Position numbers and translations under genes: made by a program. A stretch of DNA of 64,000 nucleotides, taken from contig NZ_NPDQ01000007.1 of NCBI RefSeq assembly GCF_002812125.1, positions 1 to 64,000 on the forward strand, written 5' to 3'. Source of the DNA: Leptospira brenneri (GTDB taxonomy: Bacteria; Spirochaetota; Leptospiria; Leptospirales; Leptospiraceae). Positions within the stretch are counted from its first letter, which is position 1; every line of letters starts with the position of its first letter. This document shows positions 8,726 to 19,325 of the stretch, in pieces. Under the pieces are notes generated by a model, which did not search any database, had not been told where the DNA came from, and saw only the letters and a program-made list of their open reading frames with translations.

Positions 8726-9835
8726 CTAACGAAAACATTCTTTTTTTAGGATTTGCAAATGAGGCAGGATTTGTTTTTTTTCTCTAGGCCCAATTTCCGA
8801 GGCATACCCAATCATCTGATTTATTTCAGACTTAATGCCCTCACTCACGGGTGAAAAACAAGGAATAGAATCTGGATCTTTGGTCATAGACTGCAAACTG
8901 GATACTAAATCCTTGGTGTATAAATTTACGTAATTTCCCATGGGAAATAAATAAAGATAACGAAGTTTTCCTTTTCGTAATTCTTCCAATCTACATTTTA
9001 ATTCAGTTCCACAGTCAACACTTGGCATACTTTCTGTTGCCAAATAACCTGCATAATCAGAATGTTTTGTTTTTGGATAAGACTCTAAAAGTTTCCAAAA
9101 AAAATTAGAATCAACGTAGTATTTACCAGAATTATAATCATATAATAATTTGGTTTGATGCCGTTTTAGAAATTCGAGAGTCGCGGGATCGTTATCAGGT
9201 TTGATCCCTTTTTCGTTCATTAAATCAACTGTTTTCTTTAAAAAATATCCAGCTTTTGTCCGAAGAAAAATAAAATCATCACCAGTAAACTTTCCTGAAC
9301 CTGAAATATGAAAGATGGTATCAGTAATTTCTTGTTTGGCAGCAAAATCAATATTTTTCGAAAGAACAGTTCGTTCTGCTTCAAACAGTAATGTAGAAAG
9401 ATATTGTTTAGGAGGAACCGATCTGACTACAGACCGTTTGATAAACCCAGAAAGTCCATCTTCCAACTTAACAGGGATCCAATCTTCTTTTTGACTTTCT
9501 AATGATTCTTTATCATAGGAAACAGGTTCCCCAAATCTCAGTTTACGTAATACATCACTCTTGGGATCAGCAAACAAATGTAAGTTTAGACCAATCACAG
9601 GAATGACAATTTCGGAATTCAAATCCCGCTTCAGAAGTTCAGATGGTTTCGTTCGTTTATTTTTTTCTTGAATGGTTGGCTCTGCCTGAAGAGAACTACC
9701 AACCATAAAAAATATTAAAATGGCAAATAAGAGAGAAAATCCAAAGTACGTAACAGATTTAAATCTGTATGAATTTAAAAAAGAAAAAAGGGCCATCCCT
9801 CTACGAATTTTTTTCAGTAAAGGGATAAACTTCAT
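8726..9835 (-). CDS. SH3-domain protein with N-terminal membrane helix
   Basis: This protein has 369 residues from the ATG at 9835, which follows the aminotransferase stop codon by one base; an earlier in-frame start at 9901 would lie inside that gene. A transmembrane helix at about 28-48 is followed by a bacterial SH3 (type 3) domain at about 75-140, with the usual LNLHLFADPKSDVLRKL and GLSGFIKRSVV segments. The remaining 230 residues are mostly helical and I do not recognise them. The protein probably faces the periplasm. SH3 domains of this type often bind cell-wall peptides. Confidence 0.75.
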   Translation of the reverse strand: MKFIPLLKKIRRGMALFSFLNSYRFKSVTYFGFSLLFAILIFFMVGSSLQAEPTIQEKNKRTKPSELLKRDLNSEIVIPVIGLNLHLFADPKSDVLRKLRFGEPVSYDKESLESQKEDWIPVKLEDGLSGFIKRSVVRSVPPKQYLSTLLFEAERTVLSKNIDFAAKQEITDTIFHISGSGKFTGDDFIFLRTKAGYFLKKTVDLMNEKGIKPDNDPATLEFLKRHQTKLLYDYNSGKYYVDSNFFWKLLESYPKTKHSDYAGYLATESMPSVDCGTELKCRLEELRKGKLRYLYLFPMGNYVNLYTKDLVSSLQSMTKDPDSIPCFSPVSEGIKSEINQMIGYASEIGPREKKQILPHLQILKKECFR

Positions 9836-9836
9836 T

Positions 9837-11054
9837 TTATTTTTGTAAGTCCTCAACCATTTGTTTGATGCGAGCCACACCTTTTTCAATGTCTTTATCA
9901 CCTAACGCATAAGACAATCGAATGGCTTGGTCATCCCCAAATGCAATTCCTGGCACTGCTGCCACGTTGTATTTATCAAGAAGAACATCACAAAAGAGTT
10001 TCGAATAAGAAGATTCTTTTTTTTCGGCAAGCAGTCGTTTAAATCCTTGAGTTTCATAAACACCAGAGATATAAGGGAAAGCATAAAAAGCTCCTTCTGG
10101 CATACGACATTCCACACCTGGAATTTCGCGTAAAAGCCCAACGATGAGTTTACGTCGTTTGTCAAAAGCCTTTAACATATCTGCGACAGGTGTTTGGTCT
10201 CCCGTCAAAGCCGCTTCCGCTGCCGCTTGTGAAATAGAAGAAGCATTACTTGTGGATTGGCCTTGCATGGTATCCATGTTTTTCACGATCTCAGCGTTTC
10301 CTGCTCCGTATCCAATCCTCCATCCCGTCATGGAATAAGCTTTGGACACTCCATTGATCACAAAGGTTTTTTCCTTCATTTTTGCAGAGATCATTGCTGG
10401 GTTCACAAACTCCAATCCATCATAAATGATTTTTTCATAAATGTCATCAGAAACAGTAATGATGTCTTTTGGTTCTAATACCTTTACCAGTGCTTCCACA
10501 TCCGCGCGAGTGTAAGCGGCTCCTGTTGGGTTGGACGGAGAATTAAAAATAAAAACTTTTGTTTTGGCTGTGATTGCTTTTTCCAATTGTTCTGGAGTGA
10601 TTTTAAATCCACTGGCAATATCAGTTGCAACAATCACAGGTGTTCCTTCTGCCAAACGAACTATGTCCGCATAACTCACCCAATACGGTGCAGGAATGAT
10701 CACTTCATCACCTGGATTGAGAGTTGCCATAAAAAAATTGTAGAGAACCTGTTTCCCACCTGTTCCTACGATGATTTGGTTCTTTTCGTATTTTAAACCG
10801 TTTTCGGTTTCTAATTTACGAATGATTGCCTCTTTCAAAGAAACAGTTCCACTCACAGGAGTGTATTTGGTTTTCCCTTGATCCATTGCCTTTTTGGCAG
10901 CTTCTTTGATATGTGTCGGTGTATCAAAGTCAGGTTCTCCTGCGCCAAATCCAACAACATCAAGTCCACTCGCTTTCAACTGATTTGCTTTAGCAGTGAT
11001 CGCGAGAGTGGGAGAAGGTTCTACGACATCCAGTCGTTTTGCTACAAGTTTCAT
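9837..11054 (-). CDS. aspC: aspartate aminotransferase (class I PLP enzyme)
   Basis: This 405-residue enzyme begins MKLVAKRLDV after a GAGGAC ribosome-binding site. It has the class I/II aminotransferase marks: SPSNPTGA (172-179), VSDDIYEKI (201-209) and the PLP lysine Lys238 in VSKAYSMTGWRIGYG, whose arginine binds the cofactor phosphate. It interconverts aspartate and 2-oxoglutarate with oxaloacetate and glutamate. Some members of this subgroup also transaminate prephenate, which I cannot exclude. It lies directly downstream of the helicase gene. Confidence 0.9.
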   Translation of the reverse strand: MKLVAKRLDVVEPSPTLAITAKANQLKASGLDVVGFGAGEPDFDTPTHIKEAAKKAMDQGKTKYTPVSGTVSLKEAIIRKLETENGLKYEKNQIIVGTGGKQVLYNFFMATLNPGDEVIIPAPYWVSYADIVRLAEGTPVIVATDIASGFKITPEQLEKAITAKTKVFIFNSPSNPTGAAYTRADVEALVKVLEPKDIITVSDDIYEKIIYDGLEFVNPAMISAKMKEKTFVINGVSKAYSMTGWRIGYGAGNAEIVKNMDTMQGQSTSNASSISQAAAEAALTGDQTPVADMLKAFDKRRKLIVGLLREIPGVECRMPEGAFYAFPYISGVYETQGFKRLLAEKKESSYSKLFCDVLLDKYNVAAVPGIAFGDDQAIRLSYALGDKDIEKGVARIKQMVEDLQK

Positions 11055-11062
11055 TTTGTCCT

Positions 11063-12760
11063 CTATTTTGTGAGTGATTCTTCCGGAACTGTTTCTTTAA
11101 ACTGATCCAAAGTATAAATTTCGTATTCATACCCCTGTTCGGTGAGGAAGAGTTGTCGGTTTTGACCAAAACGCTCTTCGTTTGTATCACGAGAAATCAG
11201 TGAGTAAAAAATTGCCGTATTATCCTGCGACTTCGGACGAAGGATCCGTCCCAAACGCTGCGCTTCCTCTTGTCTAGATCCAAAAGTTCCCGATACCTGG
11301 ATGGCAATATTTGCATCTGGTAAGTCGATGGAAAAGTTTGCCACCTTCGAAACCACAAGTTGTTTGATTTGTCCAGAACGGAAAGCTTGGTAAAGTTCTT
11401 GCCTTTCCGGAAGAGGAGTTTTTCCAGTAATCAAAGGGATTTTGAAAGTGTTGGAAATTTCCTCTAACTGATTGATATACTGCCCAATCACCAAAATATT
11501 GTTAGTTGAGTGTTTTTTTAGAATATAACTAATCGCACGTAGTTTCTCTGGATTTTCCGATGCCAATCGGAACTTTTCACGGTCATCGGCTACAGAATAC
11601 TTCATACGAAGATCATCTTCCATAGGAACACGTATCTCCACACAGTTGGCCTCAGCAATCCAAGACTTAGCTTCGAGTTCTTTCCAAGGTACATCGTATT
11701 TTTTAGGACCGATGAGTGAGAATACATCTTCCTCCAACCCATCTTCACGAACTAGAGTTGCCGTGAGGCCTAATCTACGTTTGGCTTGTAGTTCGGATGT
11801 CATACGGAATACAGGTGCTGGTAATAAGTGAACCTCATCATAAACAATCAGTCCCCAATTGTTCGCACTGAAGATATGAAAGTGAGTGAAGTCCCCACCT
11901 TTTTTCTTTCTATGAGTTAAGATATTGTAAGTTGCAATGGTAATGGGTTTGATTTCTTTGAGTTCACCGGAATATTCCCCAATGTCGGATTCAGGGATAT
12001 CAGTTTTGTCCAAAATTTCGTTTCTCCACTGACGGATGGACAAAGTGTTCGTTACAAGAATCAGAGTTTCTGCTCCGACAATTTGCATCACACCCATACC
12101 TACGATGGTTTTTCCCGCACCGCAAGGAAGAACCACAACACCGGATCCCCCTTCATTACGACCACCAGCATGGAAAGCCTCAACAGAGGCTCTTTGGTAA
12201 TCACGCATTCCAAACTTAATCCCACCTTTTGTGGTAGGACGTAAGTTAAACGGATATTTATTTCCTTCGTCATAACCAGCAAGATCTTCCACAGGAAAAC
12301 CAATTTTGATTAACGCTTGTTTAATGTGACCACGGTATTCTTTTTTAATTCGAATTTTGTCACCTTCCATTCCATCCACAAAAGGTTGCACGGCACGGTT
12401 GTTTGCAATCTCTGTGATAAAACCTTTTTCATTGGAAATGATATATAATTCGCCAGATTCTTCTTTTACTAACTTTACTTTTCCGTAACGTGAGATTTGT
12501 TCTCTCACTTCATTCATTACGTTCTTCGGAACGGAATAACGAGCAAACTTCGTTAAACCCTCAATGATTTCATCCGCCGTCATTTTGATGGATGCGGCAT
12601 TCCACAAAGACAGTGGAGAAATGCGATAGGTGTGCATATATTCCGGGCTTTTTTCAAGCTCGGCAAACTTGGAAACGAGGTCCCGACAGGCTTCAAATTC
12701 TGGGTTATCTACCTCAAGAAGCATCGTTTTGTCACTTTGTACTGTGAGTGGCTTGGTCAT
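11063..12760 (-). CDS. XPB/ERCC3-type DNA helicase
   Basis: This 565-residue superfamily 2 helicase has an N-terminal XPB/Ssl2-like domain, Walker A GAGKT (214-218), the DEVH box (308-311), and the XPB-specific RED motif (Arg338-Glu339-Asp340 in LVREDG). Motif VI QRLGRILRP lies near the C-terminus. The eukaryotic and archaeal relatives unwind DNA in transcription and repair; bacterial copies are presumed repair helicases. I took the ATG at 12760 because GAGAGGG lies about 6 bases upstream; a TTG at 12775 is the alternative. Confidence 0.88.
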   Translation of the reverse strand: MTKPLTVQSDKTMLLEVDNPEFEACRDLVSKFAELEKSPEYMHTYRISPLSLWNAASIKMTADEIIEGLTKFARYSVPKNVMNEVREQISRYGKVKLVKEESGELYIISNEKGFITEIANNRAVQPFVDGMEGDKIRIKKEYRGHIKQALIKIGFPVEDLAGYDEGNKYPFNLRPTTKGGIKFGMRDYQRASVEAFHAGGRNEGGSGVVVLPCGAGKTIVGMGVMQIVGAETLILVTNTLSIRQWRNEILDKTDIPESDIGEYSGELKEIKPITIATYNILTHRKKKGGDFTHFHIFSANNWGLIVYDEVHLLPAPVFRMTSELQAKRRLGLTATLVREDGLEEDVFSLIGPKKYDVPWKELEAKSWIAEANCVEIRVPMEDDLRMKYSVADDREKFRLASENPEKLRAISYILKKHSTNNILVIGQYINQLEEISNTFKIPLITGKTPLPERQELYQAFRSGQIKQLVVSKVANFSIDLPDANIAIQVSGTFGSRQEEAQRLGRILRPKSQDNTAIFYSLISRDTNEERFGQNRQLFLTEQGYEYEIYTLDQFKETVPEESLTK

Positions 12761-12901
12761 GGTATTCCCTCTCAATTTAACCAGGCTGGGAAGAGAAAGC
12801 GCCCTGTCAACTCATTTGATTTTAATAGATTTTCGGTATCTTTTCTTGCGGTTTTTCAGGTAAATCCAGAAATTTTCGAACCAATCGAAGAGAAGACCCG
12901 T

Positions 12902-12958
12902 CTAATCTAAGTTAATCTATGCGCTCTTAAATTAAATAATTAGATTGACTTAGATTAG
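12902..12958. repeat. 18-bp inverted repeat
   Basis: CTAATCTAAGTTAATCTA (12902-12919) pairs with TAGATTGACTTAGATTAG (12941-12958) with one G-T wobble and a 21-base loop. TTTT follows on the plus strand. No gene runs into it on that side, so it is either a boundary of the adjacent repeat element or an intergenic hairpin upstream of the helicase gene. Confidence 0.65.
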
Positions 12959-12966
12959 TTTTCTAT

Positions 12967-13100
12967 GGGCGTTCCCCAATCCAACCAAGTGCAAAATCCT
13001 ATCTTTTACGGGTCAGGCTCCTTCGGGGTGCGCTTACGCTCCCGTCAGCTTCTCGTCGTTAGACGATTCGCTGACCTTACGCCCTTCAGATCCTTAACGC
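12967..13100. repeat. structured GC-rich repeat element abutting dusA
   Basis: This block is much richer in GC than its surroundings and is made of nested stems: GGGCGT (12967-12972) with ACGCCC (13079-13084), GGTCAG (13011-13016) with CTGACC (13071-13076), and TCGTC (13053-13057) with GACGA (13062-13066). It starts with GGGCGTTCCCC and ends with ATCCTTAACGC. That end design resembles a dispersed non-coding repeat I associate with Bacteroidetes and Leptospira genomes, though I could not search for it. Its last bases encode the end and stop codon of dusA. Confidence 0.6.
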
Positions 13101-14065
13101 TTTAAATAATCCTCTACAATAGATTCATCCGCACCATTTTTATGCATCCGATCTGTTAGGAATCTTCTAAATTCACGGGCTCCATTTTCTCCGTAATAGA
13201 GACCTAAAATATGTCGTAGGATATGATGAACCTTTCCCTCTTTCTTAAGAACAGAACGAATATAAGGAATTAACTCCCCAAGGACTTCCTCTCTCGAAGG
13301 TGATTTTTCTTTCGATCCGTAATACAAACCATCCACTTCGTGAAACAAAAACGGATTATCATAAGCTGCACGTCCTATCATCACCCCATCTAACTTTGTT
13401 AAATGATCCTTCACTTCCAAATGGGTTTTGATTCCCCCATTGATGGTAATGGGTAAACCCGGAAAATCCTTTTTTAATCGGTATACATCTTCGTATCTAA
13501 GTGGTGGAATGGTCCGGTTTTCTTTAGGTGAAAGACCTTCTAAAATAGCAATCCTTGCATGTACAATGATATGATCCACACCTGCAGATTTAATTTTGGA
13601 AACAAAATGATATAGGTCTTCGTAACTTTCTTTCCCATTCACACCAATTCGGTGTTTTACGGTGACAGGAATTTTTACTTTCGACTTACAAACAGAAACC
13701 ATTTCAGCCACGAGGTCTGGTTCTTTCATCAGACAAGCCCCAAAACTTCCACTTTGCACCCTGTCTGAGGGACAACCTACATTGAGGTTGATCTCATCAT
13801 ACCCATAATCCTCTCCAATTTTTGCACATTCCCCCAAGGCCTGAGGTGAATCACCACCTAACTGTAACGAAATGGGATGTTCTTCCTCTGAAAAATCTAA
13901 ATACCTGTGAGTATCTTTGCCACGGAGAATGGCACCGGTAGTCACCATCTCCGTATAGAGTAATGTATTTTTGGAAAGAAGTCTGATAAAAAAACGAAAA
14001 TGTCTGTCGGTCCAGTCCATCATCGGAGCAACAGAGATGCGGTACGATGGGACAGGACTTGGCAA
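13094..14065 (-). CDS. dusA: tRNA-dihydrouridine synthase A
   Basis: This FMN enzyme reduces uridines in the D-loop of tRNA. It has SVAPMMDWTDRHFR at the N-terminus and the catalytic cysteine in NVGCPSDRVQSG, which becomes Cys98 with my start, plus VKHRIGVNG and NGGIKT. I chose the TTG at 14065: AGGAG lies 7 bases upstream and overlaps the flhA stop codon, and the product is then 323 residues, normal for the family. An ATG at 14167 would place 90 bases inside flhA. The stop codon lies in the repeat element next to the gene. Confidence 0.88.
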   Translation of the reverse strand: MPSPVPSYRISVAPMMDWTDRHFRFFIRLLSKNTLLYTEMVTTGAILRGKDTHRYLDFSEEEHPISLQLGGDSPQALGECAKIGEDYGYDEINLNVGCPSDRVQSGSFGACLMKEPDLVAEMVSVCKSKVKIPVTVKHRIGVNGKESYEDLYHFVSKIKSAGVDHIIVHARIAILEGLSPKENRTIPPLRYEDVYRLKKDFPGLPITINGGIKTHLEVKDHLTKLDGVMIGRAAYDNPFLFHEVDGLYYGSKEKSPSREEVLGELIPYIRSVLKKEGKVHHILRHILGLYYGENGAREFRRFLTDRMHKNGADESIVEDYLKR

Positions 14066-14075
14066 AGATTTTCTC

Positions 14076-16190
14076 CTATGCTTCTTGCGGGTGTTCCTCT
14101 CTGGATGGAAGGCTGAGAACCGAAGCAATTTCTGTCGGAACTCCTCGGTGGATTTCCTCAGAAGCAATTACTGCAAAGTTCCTGGGGGGTAGTTCCTTTG
14201 TCAAAAAGAATGCAAATGCTTGTCTTAAGTATCTAGAAACCACAAAGATCAGGAACCTGTTCTCATCCAAAGCCTTTTGGAGTTCATTATAAACAGATTC
14301 CAAAATCCTCACACGTACATCATGAGGAAGGATGATGAGTTTACTTCCATCCGTTTCATCAAGAGTGATACTTTTGTTCATACGATCAATGATCCTTGGA
14401 TCAATGGTGACTACATGTAACTTCCCATCAGGTGAAAGGAAATCATTGATGATTTGTCTTGAAAGAGCTTGTCTTACATGTTCAGCCAAATCAAATGGAT
14501 TGTTCGTTCTGGGTAAATGGTTAGCGATGGCATCCATAATTTTCGGAAGGTTTTTAATGGATAAACCTTCTGCCAAAAGATTTTGTAAAGTCTGTTGGAT
14601 GATTCCCAGTCTTCCTTGTTTGTCGTAATCCAGTTCTCCCACAAGTGTCGGATGTGTTTGTCTTAGATGCTCGAGAAGTGCTTTTACTTCTTCTCTTCCC
14701 AGAAGTTGAGATGCATAGTTAGAAATTAACTCTTTTAAATGAGTGATGATCACAGTGGACGGATCTACCACGGAATAACCTTTGTTCTCTACTTCAATTT
14801 TATCGTTAGGATCAATCCAGGTAGCTTTAAGACCAAACGCCGGTTCCGTAAAAGGTTCACCAACAATGGCTTCTAAATTCCTAGATGTATTATTCATCGC
14901 CATCAAACGATCCGCCTTCACTGCGGATTGACCCACAACCACTCCATTGATTCGAATGCTATAATTGTCATGAGGAATTTCTAAATTGTCTATGATCCGA
15001 ATGGCCGGGATCACAAGACCAAAATCAATCGCAAATTTTTTACGAGTGTTGGCTATTTGTTCCAGTAGATGTCCACCAGAAGATGCATCCACTAACGGTA
15101 GTAAATCGCGTCCAAGCTCCACTTGAATGGCTTCGACAGAAATCTCTTTGATATAATTTTCTGGTTTTTTCTCTTGGACTTTATCTTGGGCTACCGTTTC
15201 GATTTTTTTGATTTCTTCTTTAGCAACTTTTTCAATAGAATAACCCAAATATCCAATCGCACCTGCTAAAAACAAAAGAGAGAAAAATGGAAGGCCTGGA
15301 ATGAGACTCGCCAACCCCAAGGCTCCCGCAACCACATATAAAGTTTTTGCATTTCCAAAAAGTTGGTCTTTGATCTCCACCGTAAGTTTTTTTTCAGAAC
15401 TAGAGCGAGTGACAATGATACCTGTTGCCGTTGTGGAAAGTAGACCTGGAATTTGTGATACAAGTCCATCTCCAATGGTAAACTTTCCGTAAGTTTCAAT
15501 AGATGCAAGAAACGATTCTCCACGAATCGTGGATCCAATCAAAATTCCACCAAGTAAGTTAATCGCAGTGATGATCAGTCCTGCTCTCACATCTCCTTGT
15601 ACGAATTTCGAAGCTCCATCCATGGCCCCATAAAAATCTACTTCGCGTTGGACTTTTTTACGTTTTACTTTAGCTTCTGCTTCCGTAATGGCACCACTAT
15701 TCAGTTCCATATCAATGGACATTTGTTTTTGTGGTAATCCATCGAGTGTAAATCTAGCAGCAACTTCCGAGATTCGAGTGGCACCCTTTGTAATGACCAC
15801 AACCTGAACTATCGTTAAGATAATAAAGATGATGAGTCCCACAACATACTTACCAAGTCCAGATTCCCCCCCCACAACAAAGGTTCCAAATGCTTCAATC
15901 ACACTGGAATTCATCGCAGGACCTTTGGATAAAATTTGTCTCGTAGTCGATACGTTAAGCGCTAACCGAAACAAGGTGGTGATAAGAAGTAAACTTGGAA
16001 AAATGGAAAACTCACTTGGTTCTGTGACCGACAACGCAGTCATTAAAATGAGTAGTCCAAGTCCTATACTCACCACAATGAGCACGTCTAGGATAAATCC
16101 CGGTAACGGGACAATCAACATTGCTAAAATAAGGAGTGTCCCCACCCCGAGAACTAAATCGGATTGTTTGAGTAAGTCTCTAAAATTCAT
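14076..16190 (-). CDS. flhA: flagellar biosynthesis protein FlhA
   Basis: This 704-residue integral membrane protein forms the export-gate ring of the flagellar type III secretion apparatus. It has about eight transmembrane helices in the first 330 residues and a large cytoplasmic domain. Family motifs seen include [12 protein letters not shown], the FHIPEP-type region [15 protein letters not shown], and the C-terminal [17 protein letters not shown]. The length is typical. It begins 4 bases after flhB and is followed by dusA. Confidence 0.96.
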   Translation of the reverse strand: MNFRDLLKQSDLVLGVGTLLILAMLIVPLPGFILDVLIVVSIGLGLLILMTALSVTEPSEFSIFPSLLLITTLFRLALNVSTTRQILSKGPAMNSSVIEAFGTFVVGGESGLGKYVVGLIIFIILTIVQVVVITKGATRISEVAARFTLDGLPQKQMSIDMELNSGAITEAEAKVKRKKVQREVDFYGAMDGASKFVQGDVRAGLIITAINLLGGILIGSTIRGESFLASIETYGKFTIGDGLVSQIPGLLSTTATGIIVTRSSSEKKLTVEIKDQLFGNAKTLYVVAGALGLASLIPGLPFFSLLFLAGAIGYLGYSIEKVAKEEIKKIETVAQDKVQEKKPENYIKEISVEAIQVELGRDLLPLVDASSGGHLLEQIANTRKKFAIDFGLVIPAIRIIDNLEIPHDNYSIRINGVVVGQSAVKADRLMAMNNTSRNLEAIVGEPFTEPAFGLKATWIDPNDKIEVENKGYSVVDPSTVIITHLKELISNYASQLLGREEVKALLEHLRQTHPTLVGELDYDKQGRLGIIQQTLQNLLAEGLSIKNLPKIMDAIANHLPRTNNPFDLAEHVRQALSRQIINDFLSPDGKLHVVTIDPRIIDRMNKSITLDETDGSKLIILPHDVRVRILESVYNELQKALDENRFLIFVVSRYLRQAFAFFLTKELPPRNFAVIASEEIHRGVPTEIASVLSLPSREEHPQEA

Positions 16191-16194
16191 TCGC

Positions 16195-17475
16195 TTATCC
16201 CATTCCTACTTTTTTTCTAAACTTCTCAAGAGTGATAAGGATTTGAACTACCGCATTAAAGAACTCTTGCGGAATTTCCTGACCCACTTCGACTTGTGCG
16301 TATAAAAGACGTGCTTGTTTTGGGCTTTCGACAATCGGAACATCATTGTCCCGTGCGATTCTTCGTATTTCTAGTGCTAGGCGATTCTCACCTTTAGCAA
16401 TCACACGAGGTGCAGAATCCCTTCCCATTTCATAAGAAAGTGCTACTGAATAATGAGTCGGATTAGTAATCACAACATCAGCCTTTGGCACTTCACGAAG
16501 CATATTACCTTGCATCATGTCACGAGCTAGTTGCATCCTGCGGTTTTTCATCACAGGATCTCCTGAATCTTCTTTCATCTCTCGTTTGGCTTCGGAAGGA
16601 GTTTGTTTTAAAGATTCTTCAAATTCAAACTTTTGAAAGTAAAAGTCAGCAACCGCAATTCCAAGTAACAAAAGCCCTGCGGCCATCATGATTTTGAATC
16701 CAGAATAAGTGATGAGTGTGATGGCCTGCATCATCCCCATATTACCTGTCAAAAGCACTTTGAGAAAATCACCAGAAATCAATATATAACTGATGATTCC
16801 AATCATCACAACCTTTGCTAAAGATTTAAGGAGATTAAATAATGTTTGGCGGTTCGGTAAAACACGTTTGAAGTTCGGAGCAATGCGATCAAAACGAAAT
16901 GCCAAAGCTCTTGGAGAAAACATAAACCCAACTTGAACCACATTTCCAACGATTGCAAAAACAAGGGTAATCGCAAGAACTGGCCAAAGTAAATTGAAAA
17001 AATCGCGAGATACTCCAGAGAGGATGACCCGAAACTCTTCCGCCCCAAATCGGTCCAGTTTCATTCCCATAGGAAGGTATTTTTTAATAAAAACGGCTGT
17101 ATTTCGAATTAAAGTATCACCTAAAAGAAACAGAACCCCTGTCCCACCTAACAAAACAAGAGTTGAGGCAACTTCATTGGATTTAGGAACATTCCCTTTT
17201 TCTTTTTCTTCTCGTCTACGGCGTTCACTCGGCGGCTCCGTTCTACCTTCATCCGCCGCAGCAAAAAGTTGGAGTTCTATCTCATAATATCCAGAGGAAA
17301 ATCCAGATAGAGCTAGTGTGAGTTCTTTTGACTTAAAACAATTTAATCTTTCAAAAAAAGGAACGGATAAAGGGAAAAAAGAAAATCCACCAAACAATGA
17401 TTTGACCCAAGTAAGGATAGCATTTTGAATGATTTCCCCATTCCATTCAAATTCTATAAATCCTTTCGCTTTCAT
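16195..17475 (-). CDS. flhB: flagellar export switch protein FlhB
   Basis: This protein switches export specificity from rod/hook to filament substrates after it cleaves itself in NPTH, here Asn338-Pro339. It has four membrane helices and then the cytoplasmic domain. The usual start region, [20 protein letters not shown], comes only after about 75 residues, so the protein has an N-terminal extension compared with enterobacterial FlhB. I chose the ATG at 17475, which overlaps the fliR stop as ATGA; a GTG at 17487 is also possible. Confidence 0.94.
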   Translation of the reverse strand: MKAKGFIEFEWNGEIIQNAILTWVKSLFGGFSFFPLSVPFFERLNCFKSKELTLALSGFSSGYYEIELQLFAAADEGRTEPPSERRRREEKEKGNVPKSNEVASTLVLLGGTGVLFLLGDTLIRNTAVFIKKYLPMGMKLDRFGAEEFRVILSGVSRDFFNLLWPVLAITLVFAIVGNVVQVGFMFSPRALAFRFDRIAPNFKRVLPNRQTLFNLLKSLAKVVMIGIISYILISGDFLKVLLTGNMGMMQAITLITYSGFKIMMAAGLLLLGIAVADFYFQKFEFEESLKQTPSEAKREMKEDSGDPVMKNRRMQLARDMMQGNMLREVPKADVVITNPTHYSVALSYEMGRDSAPRVIAKGENRLALEIRRIARDNDVPIVESPKQARLLYAQVEVGQEIPQEFFNAVVQILITLEKFRKKVGMG

Positions 17476-18254
17476 AGACTTGGCCACTCCCGGATGAGTA
17501 AACTTGCCTTATCCATAGAAATTTGAATTCCTTGGACCATTTGAGTCGCAATGAAGGTAAGAGTGGCGATGAGTGTGAGTGTTCCGATAAACACTTTGAG
17601 CGGGAAAGACATGGACATCACATTCATTTGTTGTGCGGCTTTTCCCATTAAGCCTTCTGCCAATGAAACCAAAAACAAAATCCCCATCACAGGAAGAGCG
17701 ATTTTAAAAGAGACTACAAACATCGCTCCAATGGCGTCTTCAATCAGTTTGTACAAACCTGCATTTACCTTACCCGTAAATGAAATGATTCGAATCTTTT
17801 CAAAAGAATAAGCAAGTGTTTCAATCAGAAACCTATGAGCTCCAATCACAAGAAAAAGGGCCGTAGCCATTAAGTTTTTCATCGTTCCAATGGCAGGGAG
17901 CGAGTTTTGTGTGACTGGATCTAAAATTTCCGTATATCCAAAACCAATTTGGTTGTTAAAAAATTCTCCCGCCATTTGGAAAGCAGCAAACACGAGTGAT
18001 ACGAGAAATCCTATAAATATACCAATCAACATTTCAGAGATAATAAGGATTCCAAAATTAATCATATGCCCAGGAACTGGAGGCATATAGGTTGCGACCA
18101 CTGGGTAAACAATGAGCGAAACCATAAAGGAAAAGATCATACGTAAAGAGAAGTTGATTGATTCTGATGAGAAAAAAGGCGCAACAAGAAATAGTCCGAG
18201 GAGGCGAACTAAGACAAACAGAAAAGATTGAAAGTGTAAAACAAATGATTCCAT
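17472..18254 (-). CDS. fliR: flagellar biosynthesis protein FliR
   Basis: This 260-residue protein is almost wholly hydrophobic, with about six membrane helices. It is part of the FliPQR export pore. Diagnostic parts are FSSESINFSLRMIFSF near the start and NNQIGFGYTEILDP in the middle. It lies between fliQ and flhB and overlaps flhB by 4 bases, which suggests coupled translation. Confidence 0.94.
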   Translation of the reverse strand: MESFVLHFQSFLFVLVRLLGLFLVAPFFSSESINFSLRMIFSFMVSLIVYPVVATYMPPVPGHMINFGILIISEMLIGIFIGFLVSLVFAAFQMAGEFFNNQIGFGYTEILDPVTQNSLPAIGTMKNLMATALFLVIGAHRFLIETLAYSFEKIRIISFTGKVNAGLYKLIEDAIGAMFVVSFKIALPVMGILFLVSLAEGLMGKAAQQMNVMSMSFPLKVFIGTLTLIATLTFIATQMVQGIQISMDKASLLIREWPSL

Positions 18255-18255
18255 A

Positions 18256-18519
18256 TCATATCTTTTCTATCATAAAAAAAATTTCACGAGTATAGTCTGT
18301 CATCACCCGCACCATCCATGCCGAAAAAAACACAATCACCGCAAAAATAGAAACCAATTTGGGAACAAAGGCAATGGTTGGTTCTTGGATGGAAGTTGTA
18401 GTTTGTAAAATACCAACAATGAGTCCCACAACCAGAGCCGTAATGAGTATCGGACTAGAGATTTTAAGTGTAACAATAAAAGCTTCTCGCATCAAGTTCA
18501 CTACATCAACTTCTGTCAT
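18256..18519 (-). CDS. fliQ: flagellar biosynthesis protein FliQ
   Basis: This 87-residue protein has two membrane helices and the family pattern [17 protein letters not shown] followed by [19 protein letters not shown]. FliQ forms the export pore with FliP and FliR. The start overlaps the fliP stop by 4 bases and the stop is 1 base before fliR. Confidence 0.95.
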   Translation of the reverse strand: MTEVDVVNLMREAFIVTLKISSPILITALVVGLIVGILQTTTSIQEPTIAFVPKLVSIFAVIVFFSAWMVRVMTDYTREIFFMIEKI

Positions 18520-19325
18520 TTGTAACTCCTTACGAGTTCAAGAACGAGCAGGTTCCACCCATCAATTAAAATAAAAAGAATCAGTTTTAATGGAAGGGAA
18601 ATCATTACCGGCGGTAACATCATAAAACCCATAGCAAGGAGGGCCGATGCTACAATCAAATCGATCACAATAAATGGAATGAAGATATAAATACCAATGA
18701 TAAATGCCTTTTTGATTTCACTTAACATAAATGCCGGAACCAATACATAAGAAGGCACATCATCAAAGGATTTTACATTTTGTACTTTTCCTATTTTTAA
18801 AAATAATGCTACGTCTTTTGTTCCATCTCGGCCAAGTTGGCGAATCATAAATTGACGTAAATGTTTCATCGATCCTTCCATAAACGCGGACTGATCGATT
18901 TTTCCATTTAAATAAGGTTGTAAGGCCTCATCATTTACCTTACCAATCGTAGGTGCCATAATAAAAAATGTAACAAAAAGAGCAAGGCCCATCATCACCT
19001 GGTTTGGTGGTAAGTTTTGGAGAGATAACGCCCTTCTCACAAAATCAAAAACGATGACAACCTTAGTGAAGGAAGTGACACTCATCACGATGGCAGGAGC
19101 CAAAGAAAGGATGGTCACAAGAAATAAAATCATCAAAGAAAGACTTGTTTCCTTAGGCCCTCTCGCCTCATTTACGTTAAATGATAAATTTGGGATTGGA
19201 ATTCTTGAACCCTTGTCTTGCGCCAAAAGTCCAGTAAACCCTCCGGCCGAAATGAGAAAGAGGATACTAATGAGAAAAATAATAGATTTATGTCTCTTAA
19301 GGAAGGAAAAAAAACGGAATTTCAT
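18516..19325 (-). CDS. fliP: flagellar biosynthesis protein FliP
   Basis: This 269-residue protein has an N-terminal signal peptide-like helix and then the FliP core: [35 protein letters not shown], and near the end [16 protein letters not shown]. FliP is the main pore-forming subunit of the export gate. It overlaps fliO and fliQ by 4 bases each. Confidence 0.95.
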   Translation of the reverse strand: MKFRFFSFLKRHKSIIFLISILFLISAGGFTGLLAQDKGSRIPIPNLSFNVNEARGPKETSLSLMILFLVTILSLAPAIVMSVTSFTKVVIVFDFVRRALSLQNLPPNQVMMGLALFVTFFIMAPTIGKVNDEALQPYLNGKIDQSAFMEGSMKHLRQFMIRQLGRDGTKDVALFLKIGKVQNVKSFDDVPSYVLVPAFMLSEIKKAFIIGIYIFIPFIVIDLIVASALLAMGFMMLPPVMISLPLKLILFILIDGWNLLVLELVRSYK

